From Ancistrus triradiatus (taxonomy: Eukaryota; Chordata; Actinopteri; Siluriformes; Loricariidae), in NCBI GenBank assembly GCA_025084515.1, contig JAJAGP010001646.1:1-64000 (forward strand): DNA of 64,000 nucleotides, in the 5' to 3' direction. Below, piece after piece: positions 11,340 through 21,800 of this stretch. Positions within the stretch are counted from its first letter, which is position 1. Every line of letters begins with the position of its first letter. The notes below the pieces were generated by a model that made no database searches, was not told where the DNA came from, and saw nothing but the letters and a program-made list of their open reading frames with translations. Position numbers and translations under genes: made by a program.

Positions 11340-11340
<1 letters not shown>

Positions 11341-11382
<42 letters not shown>
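11341..11382. repeat. (CA)n microsatellite
   Basis: Uninterrupted dinucleotide run. Confidence 0.95.
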
Positions 11383-11384
<2 letters not shown>

Positions 11385-11759
11385 CCACAGTAGAAAGGGG
11401 AAAAGTATGGAAAACAATGGGAGAAACAGAACGTGCAAAAGACCATAACAATGTATGGTAAGTACCCAGATCTCTTGTACAACATCGAAATCAGCTACAA
11501 AATGCAAAAAGTAATGTCTCTCTTACTTTTAATGACATTTTGTTGGTCTTCAAAGACTGCCAAATACAGACAATGTAAAATTAGAGATGTTGCTTAGCGA
11601 TGGTTCCATGGTTACAGTGCTAACACATTCACTATAGCAGCCCTTGCCGCCATAGCTGCTTAAAGTCCCTAATAACTTCCATGCATGGTTTGAAGTGGAA
11701 AACAACATGAATGCAGGACCATCCCTTCTCCAACAGCTGGGTGTCTGATTATTGCTGAT

Positions 11760-13465
11760 TTGAGAAACTCTATCCATGTATGGCTGCCAGGCTTGACAAA
11801 CCTGGCCAAGTGCTCTGAAGTGCTCAAGTTCGCCACCATTGTTCTGGTCATGATCATGAAATATTTCAAGAGGCATGTCATGAGGCATATCAAAACCATA
11901 CAGTCCACCTCAATAGCCCTCCTGCAGTTTGCATTATCATCCTTCAACAGACAATTCTATCTTCACTACTTTACACTTGGCATTCACCCACTTGGACAAG
12001 AAGGACATAAAACAACTGATGTAAAAGCTTAGTATGCCAGGCTTCAACACCCCACTCGGCAACTTTATCCTTGATTTCCCAACTGAGAGATGTCAGTTAG
12101 TCAGGATCAGTAACATCACCTTCAGTAGCACCACAGTGATGACCCTAAAGGTTTGTGTGCTCAGTCCACTGCTGTTAACATTGCTGACTTATTATTGTGC
12201 TGCAAAGTACAGTTCGTACCACATCCTCAAGTTCACTGATGACACAACCATGGTGGGCCTCGTGAACAAAACGATAAGTCAGCATACAGAGAGGAGGCAG
12301 AATGGCTTTTGGACTGGTGCAAAAACAACATGTCTCACAATTCGGACAAAACAAAAGAGATGACTGTTGACTCCAGGAGTGTCCATTGTGAGCTGTGTCA
12401 GCGGAATACAATATTAATGGCTACACTGTGGAGACTGTCAAGAGCACCAGGTTTTTTGGTGCACACCTAGGGGAGAATCTCACCTTGACCCTCAAAAACA
12501 AGTTCCAGCAGCATCTTCATGAGCAAAAATAAAAAGGCGTCCTCCTTCCATTTTCACCACCTTCTATGGAGGCATTATGGAAAGTATCCTGAGCAGATGC
12601 ATCAGTGTAAAGGGGCATTGCACTGCCTCATACCACAAGACCCTACAGCTGAGACTTTGAGGACATTCTCCCACCATCATGGACATTTAAAGCCTACTCA
12701 GCTCCCTGAATCTGGAGCCAATGCAAGAGGACAGACTTGTTTGAGTTGACAGAAAGGCTACAATCATGGTGCGCAGAACAGAATCTCAAAATGCACATGT
12801 AAAATCTTGAGGTGGCTAGGCTACAACAACAGAAGTCCATTTTGGGTTCAACTTCTATCAACAAAGAGCAGAAAGCATGGCTTGGTTTTTGTTCTGATAT
12901 GCATTGTTAGCTTTGGGCCTTTATACAGACAGGTGTGTCTTTTTCCACATCATGTTGAGTCAAATGAATTTACCACAGGTGGACTCCAATCATGATGTAG
13001 AAACACCTCAAAGATGATCAAGAGAAATTTCCAGAGCTAAATTTAAATTTATGGTCTGAATATTTACGTCCATGCAAAATTGTTTGCCATTATGGGGTAT
13101 TTAATTTCAGATTGATGGGGGAAACTTGAATATTTATTTTATTTTAGCACAAAGCCTCAACATGTGAAAAAAATGTGAAAATAGTGAAAGGGCCTGGAGG
13201 CTTTCTGAATACATTGTAAATGAAATCTCATTTTATCATATTTTTATTTAATATTTTTATTCATTTTATAAATATTCTCATTTATTTAATTATTTATATT
13301 ATTTCTTATTCATCTTATTTTTATTACATTTTTTAAATGTATATTCTTTCATTCTGTCTGCCTTACCTAAGATAAAGGACAGTCATTAAAAACATTTCAC
13401 TGCAAATTTATACAAAATTCTATAAAATTGGGCATGTGACAAATAAATCTGTATCTGAATCTGAT
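11760..13465 (+). mobile_element. non-LTR retrotransposon (LINE) remnant, interrupted
   Basis: The frame from 12034 reads VCVLSPLLLTLLTYYC and then HILKFTDDTTMVGLV, which is the reverse transcriptase active-site region (FTDD where FADD is usual). KSTRFFGAHLGENLTL and TFYGGIMESILSRCIS follow in other frames and are typical of the C-terminal part of fish LINEs. The 3' tail appears to resume at about 13220 and to end near 13465 with TGTGACAAATAAATCTG-type sequence. It is truncated, frameshifted and split by the Tc1 fragment listed next. I leave the clade open (CR1/Rex1-like). Confidence 0.72.
12885..13216 (+). mobile_element. Tc1-type 3' fragment nested in the LINE
   Basis: The order of segments (GGGCCTTTATACAGACAGG, then ACCACAGGTGGACTCCAATCA, then a terminal GGCCTGGAGGCTTTCTGAATACA) matches the 3' end of a common fish Tc1 family. 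Confidence 0.6.
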
Positions 13466-13484
13466 TTGAGTCTAGTCCCACAAG

Positions 13485-13898
13485 CACCAACCAATCATCT
13501 CTTCGATGCCACAGCTTATCTAAGTATTGCAGTTGACTATGTGCGTCCCTTCGTGGGCTCAATGATTACCTTTAGCATGACAATATACCATGTCTCAAAG
13601 CAAAGTTATCTTGAACTTGTTTCAGAAACATTTCAAATGAGTTCAGTTTTCATCAGTGGCCTTCCCAGTCATCTGGTTCTGAAATAGAACACCTTTTGGA
13701 TGCGGTGGAATGGAAGTATCGCACCATGAAAGTACACCTGTAAATCTGCAGTAACTGCATGATGTAATCATGTTAACATGGAACCAAAAAGAAAATGTTT
13801 TCAACATCTTGTGGAATCTATAATGAATTGATTCGGTTTTGAGAGGAAAGGGATTCCCAGTATTAGTATAGTGTTCCTAGCAAAGTGCTTGGTGAGTG
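13485..13898 (+). mobile_element. Tc1-like transposon, 3' half
   Basis: Homologous to the last third of a fish Tc1 family: GATGCCACAGCTTATCTAAG, then TAGAACACCTTTTGGATGCG encoding the IEHLLDAVE end with the final Glu, then the terminal repeat near 13880-13898. Confidence 0.65.
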
Positions 13899-14344
13899 AA
13901 AGTCTCTAATGGGGTTGTCTCTAATGGGGATATGGGATTGTGAAGGCCATTTTAAAACCTTATTTTTGTAATGAGATTGCAGGTAAGGATTTCTTCTCAT
14001 GACTCAGTACACAGTTGACTGGGGCATGACTACTGTAGTACCAGACAACTTTCTTTCAGGTCCGTGTCAGTGATAACACTGTTCTGCTTTGCATACTTGA
14101 CCTTTCAATAAACATTTCGTAGAGATTCTTGTAAAATTTCCCCTAAATGTGAGTTTGAAGAGATTTGGTAGTGATACTTGAAAACACGAAGCATTATATC
14201 TTTTTAGGGTTCTCTCTGCTATGTAAGTCAACTATCTTTAGTTTTAGATCCTCTGTCCCAACCATTGATTAACTGTAAGCACAGGACCCTAGGAGCCTTG
14301 AAAAGTTTATTAATAAACAGACTCAATTAACTTTGACTCCATGA
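13899..14344. other. unassigned intronic sequence
   Basis: No recognisable feature was seen. Confidence 0.4.
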
Positions 14345-14592
14345 CTTTAGTTCGCTCTTAGATTTATCATCTACGCCGCCCAAGGAGGTTGAGTCCCTTT
14401 TTGAGTCTTGGTCCTCCCAAGGTTTCTTCCTAGAACTACGGAGTTTTTCCTTGCCACTGTCACCCTAGGCTTGCTCAATTTGGGATTGGACGTAGTTATT
14501 AGGAGATAATCTAAATTTGTAAAGTTGCTTTGAGACAATGCTCCATTGTAAAAAGCGCTATATAAATAAATCTGACTTGACTTGACTTGAAT
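14345..14592 (+). repeat. LINE-type 3' tail with TGACT repeats
   Basis: The segments GGTTTCTTCCTAGAAC, GGAGTTTTTCCTTGCCACTG, TGCTTTGAGACAATG and AAAAGCGCTATATAAATAAA followed by short TGACT repeats are the well-known conserved 3' end of a fish retroposon. A minus-strand scrap of the same family is at about 25430-25470. Confidence 0.65.
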
Positions 14593-15060
14593 TAATCATT
14601 GCACATGCCAAATTGTATGTTTTCTAATTTGTTCAATTCAGCAAAGCAAATGTAATTTGAAGCAATGTTACCTTAAAAAAGCAGAAATACGACATTCATT
14701 GTGTGAACTTTCTTTTCATTTTCAACATCAACAAAACGTAATTTGACCCAGAAGCATTCCCAAACCTTTGCATAAGGCTATCTTTATAATCATAATCTAC
14801 AACATTATGATTGTGCTGACTCTAGCTGCAAAGTAACTGTTTCGTAATGATACCCATTTAGTACCATACAGTATGGTGGTTGCTCACTGTCCTACTTCTT
14901 TATGTCATGCATTTTAGTAAATGAGTTATAATTACAGATGTAAAACGCCTGAGATGAAGGGAGGAAAATATTGTTCTGGACTTTGAAATTAGTAAAACAC
15001 TTAGTGTTATACCAGCACATTACACTTGCTTTGTATGAAAGTAGAGTGGACACATAATTA

Positions 15061-15631
15061 CCGTATTTTCCGGACTATAAAGCGCACCGGGTTATAAGGC
15101 GCAATATTAATGATCGACTGCTAACGGATCTATTTTCATACATAAAGCACACCGGGTTATAAGGCGCATTAAATGAAACAAAACCCTTAAGTTCCCTCAG
15201 AAGCTCAGTTTGGTCTTTACCTGGCGCAGGGCGTCTTCTTGCTTTCTCCACTTCCGTACCATTGATTCGTTAATGTTGAATTCTCTCACAGCTGCTCTAT
15301 GACCATGTTGTACTGCGTGACTGATAGCGTTGAGTTTGAAATCCGCTTCGAAAATAAATGAATGAATGCACGTATGAATGCGTACCCTAATGCTGAAGCA
15401 CATACCGTATTACTCCACGATGCTGCGCACTACGGTGGCCGTAAGCTTCGTAACTTACCAAAAACATTTTGACAGATTTATGAGCGCCGTGTACCATCTA
15501 CAATCGGTTGTAGGTCAGAAGGCTCAACCAGAATTAATTCATACATTAGACGCACCGCATTTAAAGGCGCACTGTCGATTTTTGAGAAAATTAAAGGATT
15601 TTAAGTGCGCCTTATGGTCCGAAAAATACGG
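15061..15631 (-). mobile_element. pogo-type MITE, copy 1
   Basis: The ends CCGTATTTTCCGGACTATAA and TTATGGTCCGAAAAATACGG are inverted and flanked by TA (15059-15060, 15632-15633). The 571-base element carries on the minus strand a frame (15403-15197) with ADFKLNAISHAVQHGHRAAV and ESMVRKWRKQEDALRQVK. This matches the DNA-binding helix-turn-helix of pogo/CENP-B-type transposases. There is no catalytic domain. It lies 135 bases from the rbfox1 exon at 15767. Confidence 0.78.
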
Positions 15632-15766
15632 TAACAAAATATTCATTAAGTGCTTACTGTGCATGTTGTGAGGTTACTGTATCAGTAAAGAATTTATTGC
15701 TCTAATGCTTTTTCTTAACAGCAATTTTTATATTTGAAAATGAAACCAAATTCAGTCCTCACTTAC

Positions 15767-15820
15767 CTGCATAGAATTCTGGGCTGTACACTGCACCTAC
15801 CACAGGATTCAACTTCCAGC
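15767..15820 (-). CDS. rbfox1: rbfox1 exon GWKLNPVVGAVYSPEFYA (54 nt)
   Basis: The acceptor ctgtttag is followed by two bases completing the glycine codon, then WKLNPVVGAVYSPEFYA and one base of the next codon, then gtaagtg. It is the last rbfox1 exon I can find; the alternatively spliced middle exons and the C-terminal exons (GFPYP and the RGRGR region) are not visible in 1-15766. YSPEFYA separates rbfox1 from rbfox2 (YGPELYA). Confidence 0.94.
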
Positions 15821-18800
15821 CTAAACAGAGAGAATCAGAAATGAGACATTAGTCATTTTTGTTTCAGAAGGAAATCATGGTTAACTCTACATAACAAAGT
15901 CTTGCAACTAAACTTAACTTGAAATAATGTTCTATAAACATCGAATGGTAAGGTAGTGAAACAATAAGCTCTTATAGTTGATGTGATCGATGGAGAAATA
16001 TGCAGGTGAAAAAAAAAACCTGAGTAACTTCAGCAAGGGACAAAACATGATGTCCAGACAAGAGAGTTGGATGCCTCTCTGAAATGACATTGCACATGAC
16101 AGCAATAATGTGTACCAACAGACGGGGTTCAAGAAGGGACAAACCATCAATCGGTGACAGGGTGTTGGGCATCTAAGGTTCATCAAAATGTAAGGACAAT
16201 GAAGGCAATGCCAAACTGACTAACACCTGTCCTCCTATAAAAGTGCATAAAATATGCACTAGGGGCAAAGTAGGAAGGTCGTCTGGTCTGATGAGTCCTG
16301 AGTTCTTTTACATTAAATGAATGGCCAGATCCGTGTTTGCCATTAACACTGGGAAGTGATGGCACAAAGATTCGCAGTGGGAACAATCCTCCTCACTTAC
16401 ACACCGCCATGCTTCCACTCTCTGATTCTCCAACTTACTGATCATGCACACTGGCACCCTATCAGCTGTTTACCTACATGGACATTTAAACCCTGCTCAC
16501 ACATTGTATAATCACATTGCTACTCTATGTCTCTAGTCATTTCTCTCTTCTCTGGTTCCTGGTTTCCATTTACATAGCATCCTTAGAATTCTCAGCTCTG
16601 TTGTATTGTTCTGTTATTTTGATTTACCTTTGGTTTTTTATAATAATCTTGTTTTGCCTCATCCTATCTGATACATCTGCCTGGTCTTTAATAAAACTGT
16701 ATTACTTCCAATACTTGTGTTCGTCTCCACTCATTGCCACTTGTGACAAGCATGCATAAGCTCATAAGAAACAGGTATGAAATTTGCATTGGTCAAAATT
16801 ACCCAGTATAATTATCGTTATTGAAAGTGGAAATCATCAAAATGTAGCTGAAATGAAATGTTAAGAGACATGCAGTTCTGTAAGTGATTCACTAACCACT
16901 ATTCACTAACCACTACAAGGCCACTTATCAGTGCATGTTTCACAGCTGGCTGTGATTTTCCACTTACCGTTTGCATATGGGTTAACTGTCTTTTTGTTTG
17001 TCATTACTCGTGCTGTTGCATTGTTCACCTGAGCACAAAAAAGACTTAGTCAGCATTGTCTACTCAAAATAATTCCGTAAATATTTCAAATACATCTGCA
17101 TGCATTACTATAAGTATATAAACATAATCCACTCAATTACAGTTGTCATTAACAACTGACTCAAATCTCATTCATTAAAAACTAACAAAAGGACATACAA
17201 AGCAAATAAATATTTACAAGAGTTTCATCATAAAGATTTTTCAGCATGCATCTTCAAAAATTAACGACCAAATTGAAAGAAAATGTGGAAAAAAAAACAC
17301 ACACGCACACACAAAATGCACTCAACAAACGAAATGCTTATCTCACATGAAAGAGCATGCCGTGGATAGAAGGAGAAGGTTAAAGGAAGAGAGGAATATG
17401 GTCAAAAAAGAGAGAAAAAACAAACAAAGTGAAGCGTTGTGCAACATACACTAAACCTTGAGAATAGGCCAGTATCATTGGAAAGTAAGCAACATTTAGC
17501 ATTCAAACACCCGGGCAAAGAGCTATTTTGTCTCATTGCAAAATATCAAATGAAACAAAAAAAAAAGAAACTTAAGAAATCCATTCCAGCTCAAACAACA
17601 GCTAAAAACAGGGTGCACTGTTTGACAAAATAAATAGAGTTAACAGTTGGAGTAAGATGTGCAATGAATCAAGTCCAGGCCAATCAGTGCCTCTCACGCA
17701 TCTGTAATGTACACTCAAGTCTACGTGTACCAAGAGAAAACAGCATCAAGGAAACGCAATAACAAAGTTGAAAATAAAAGATCACGTGATTTGCAGCGCG
17801 AGATGGCAGATGGATTTCTCCACTTACCATTCAGATTTCAGCGTGTGTATATTGCTACCATGGCTATTGAGAGTTTGGTGAGGACTCTACGGGCTACCGT
17901 AGGAGAAGAAGGGGAGGGGTGAGAAGCAAAATATGCAACGTCTTACTAAAACATGTCACATCGGAAACAAAAAAGGATTAAATAAAAAAAGAGAAGTGGA
18001 GACAGGGTTGAGTGGGAAACCAGTGGTGGCAATACTCATTGTTTCCTCACAGTTGCATAATGCAGTGTTTCTGTCAAAACAGTTTTTTCAGACTTTTGTT
18101 AGTTATGCAGAAATGGAAGATAAAGAGACCTTAATTGCCAAGTCAGCATCGCATCACATATCCCCTCGTCAGTCCTGTAATGAGGCCCGATTACCCGCGA
18201 ATTGGCCACTCTATAACAACGAACTGCACCCAAAACCTTGCTATGAAACGGTTAACTCAAGTGAATGTGTCAACTTAAAGAAAAGCAATCGCTTAATTAC
18301 AGAGGAAGGGTATGCACTGATTGCAGGCCTGGCCATAACTGAAATAGATTGGAGTGATACAACTGTCAGAGTTCAATGAGTGTATAACATGAGGCCAAAC
18401 AAAATGGGGAAAAAGAAGGGGTGGGGTGGCACACACACATGAACAGAAGAGTGATGCATCAGATGAGAGTGAAAGAGATACAGAGAAATCACTGAAAAGT
18501 AGAGAAAAATAGCAAAAGAGAACTGTTTTTCGAGAAGGGAAATATTTGTTACATGCACCTCTATTTTACGGCCTTCTACCACCGTGCCGTGTAATTTCTC
18601 CCTCGCCCTGTCCGCATCAGCACTACTTTCGAAAGTTACGAAACCAAAACCCTGCATGCAGGTGGGAGAGGGGGGAGAACAACATGCACATCATTAATTC
18701 AGTCAGAAAACGATCGCCAGGACCAACAAAAACGATAAGAATAAAAACCCCTTGAGCTCTACCTCGCTGCCATTCTCTTACACATTACTGCTGCTGCTGC

Positions 18801-21800
18801 TTTTACAGACCTCCCTGCTCCTTTTTATTTGCCCCTGCGCCATGCAAGCATCAAGACGGGCAACCGTTAAGCCAAAGGCGTGAACAGTAATTTAGCAGTT
18901 CAGTTAGAACCTCTAAGCCTCTAAGGAAACAATGGAAAAAAATAGAAAAAAAAAGAAAACGTCACCTAAAGTCATTTCCATCCAGTAAAGGGAGAATACC
19001 TTTAACAGTTTGTGACTGAGGAAATGAACTGTACTAAAAAAGGGATAAATAAATAAAAATAATTATTATAAAATGAACTACAGCACTTGTTGGCATGCAA
19101 TATTAACATCTTTCCCAAATGGAAGGTAATACATAATTAATAGTGAAATTAAAAAGATATAAATATAACAGGTATTCCAAAACTCTGAAAAACACAGCCA
19201 ATTAGACAGTTCATTAGAGGATGTAAATTATGATTTCTATTAGAAAAGCAGAGTAAGAGATTAAACTGAACTTTGGACAAACAATTCCAACCCGATCTCA
19301 CATCAAAATTCATAGGAATTCTAACAAGCAGAATTTCAATGGATTTTCATGTAGTATTTTCAAATTGCTCCACTAACTAGATAATGTGCTTACAGAGTTA
19401 TGGTAATTATGTCTTTCAGAACTATCACATTCAATTTGGAATTACCAACTGAAAACTGGGAAGGTTGAACGCTGTTAACACTGTAAATATCTGTCAAACG
19501 TTTTCTGTTTTGCTTTTTATTTTGTGGATCGCTAAATAAAACCACCATTTGATTAGCTTATGTAAACTCTTATGAATTTACAATTGTGAGACCGTGTTGC
19601 CATTGGGAATGACATAACTGCTTGGCCTCTTTCTTCAATATAGTGTGTCAATTTGGGTTTGGATAGGGAGTTAACAGCAGATCTACAGCAGCTCATGTGT
19701 ATTGCTTGCAATAAAGTTTCTCCAAAATAGTTAGAGCATTAGAATAAAGAAAAACATGTTAACTTAGTTTCTTATTTCATCATTGTCATATCTGCATTCA
19801 TAGTCTTTGTCATATCGTCATCCATTTAATAATATTTGACATCATATTATTAGGCATTATTATCATTATTACAATAACTGTACATTAATCAATTGTAAGA
19901 AAAAGAAGGCATGCAGAGGAAACAGACTCTAATACATACCTTAGATCCCCTTTCATTAAAAATGATCTCAACATCTAAGATTTTACCAAATTGCTGAAAT
20001 TAGAACAAAGACGTAAATGACAATTAGCATTTAACTTGTGTATATAAATAAGATTTATTGAACATTTAAAACGCATTTTAGAGACTGATGATAAAAATAA
20101 ATAGAAATATGAGACGCTGGGTCTTGCCGCAAGAGGGCGAATAAGTGCTTCCATTACCAATAAAAAGACTGTCAGAGACTACTTTTTGGTTGGTGATAGA
20201 TCGCCGACTGCTACACATGCCTCTACGATGCACTCGAAGACATTTTGTCCAGTTGACAGATTTTGAGAGGGGGCACATCATCGGACTGAGAGAAAGAGGA
20301 TGGTTATTTTGACGAACTGCCGGCATCTAGGCTAGTCATGTTAGGAGGTGTTGGGAGCAGTGGTTCCACAAGGGCACGCACACATGGTAAACCCTGAATG
20401 GCCCAGTCAGGCCACCAGTAGAAAGATTAAATTTATCCACTGACAAGCATGAGCAGCTCCCACAATTCAGTTGTCCACCATCCAGACACAGGTGGCACCT
20501 TCACTACACACCTCTGTCTCTCTCTGGACCATTTCCAGGCACTTAGTAGATAATAATTTATTGTCATTGCACCCATTACATGTTCTGCTATTGACAGCCA
20601 GCCACCATCAACTTCGTTTGCAGTGGTGTCATGAACGAGAAACATGGACTGCTATGGATTGGAACCATATCGTCTTTAGTGACAAATCCAGGTTCTGCTT
20701 GGGATCCGCTGACGGACGAGTTTGAATATGGAGGCCTCAAGGTGAGCATATCAATCCTGCATTTGCTCTGGAGTGACACACTGCCACAAATGCTGGTGTG
20801 ATGGAAGAGGATCTGCAGGCCCAGCTGCAACATCTATGGGAAAATGTTCCACTGGACACCATACAGAACCTGTTTGCCTCCAATGCCCAACCGTATCTCA
20901 TCTTGTATCCATGCAGGCTAGAGACAGCCTGACAGGGTAACTAGAGCCTCCTTTCAATTGTACAGTTTTCCCCAATAAACTTATTCTTTCGCTCTAATAT
21001 TGTAATCACTTACATATATCATCATTACATTCACACATATAAAGTTTCAGTTGATTCCACCTCCTTCTTAGCAATTTTTTTTGTCAATGAGCGTATATGT
21101 CGTAATTAAAAATCGAAATATTAGCTTCAGTTATGAAAAACAACCAATTCTGATCATCGTAACATTACATCTGTAGATCCCTACGGAAGACTAGCTGGTT
21201 CATTATCTACCAGCTTAAAAAACTTGCACATGTTAGAAGCTGATTAACTCATTCAGCATCTTACTAATTCCCATCCATTAATGAAGACTCACCACAACAT
21301 CCACCTGAGAGGACTAGTACATGTTTGGTTACAGTGATGTGACAGCAGTCACTCAGTGCTTAAGACTTTGGACTATTCTAAAGGTTGTGAGTTCAAATCC
21401 CTGCTCTGCCAAGCTGACACTGTTCTGTGTTCATGTGTAAGGCATCAACTGTTCAGCTTAATGACAACTTACTGTGAATAAGGGCGTCTGCTAAATTTTC
21501 TCCAAGATGTGGAGTCATACAGAGACATACATGAACATACAGAAACCAATGACATGGAGGGCCAGTGAGGTTCTTTAGGAACCATGAATGACTTTGACAT
21601 TGTAAAGATATTAACTTGCAATTTTTTCAAATACAGAGCAACAGCTTGGGAGTGATTATTTAATACTTAATTTCAAAAACAAAACACAGTCTTTCTAGTA
21701 AAAAAAGACTCGAGTTTTATTTTCTCTGACACAGGAACGCTTCATCCTAAATTGCCTTTATGAATAATAAGTTACAATCTCCCAAAATACATATTCTTGG

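Noticed and set aside
11550..11947. Two minus-strand frames of 92-112 codons
   Set aside because: They lie opposite the LINE remnant running on the plus strand and have no family features of their own.
17933..18379. 148-codon plus-strand frame in the rbfox1 intron
   Set aside because: No recognised domain, antisense to the gene, and no supporting signals; probably chance.
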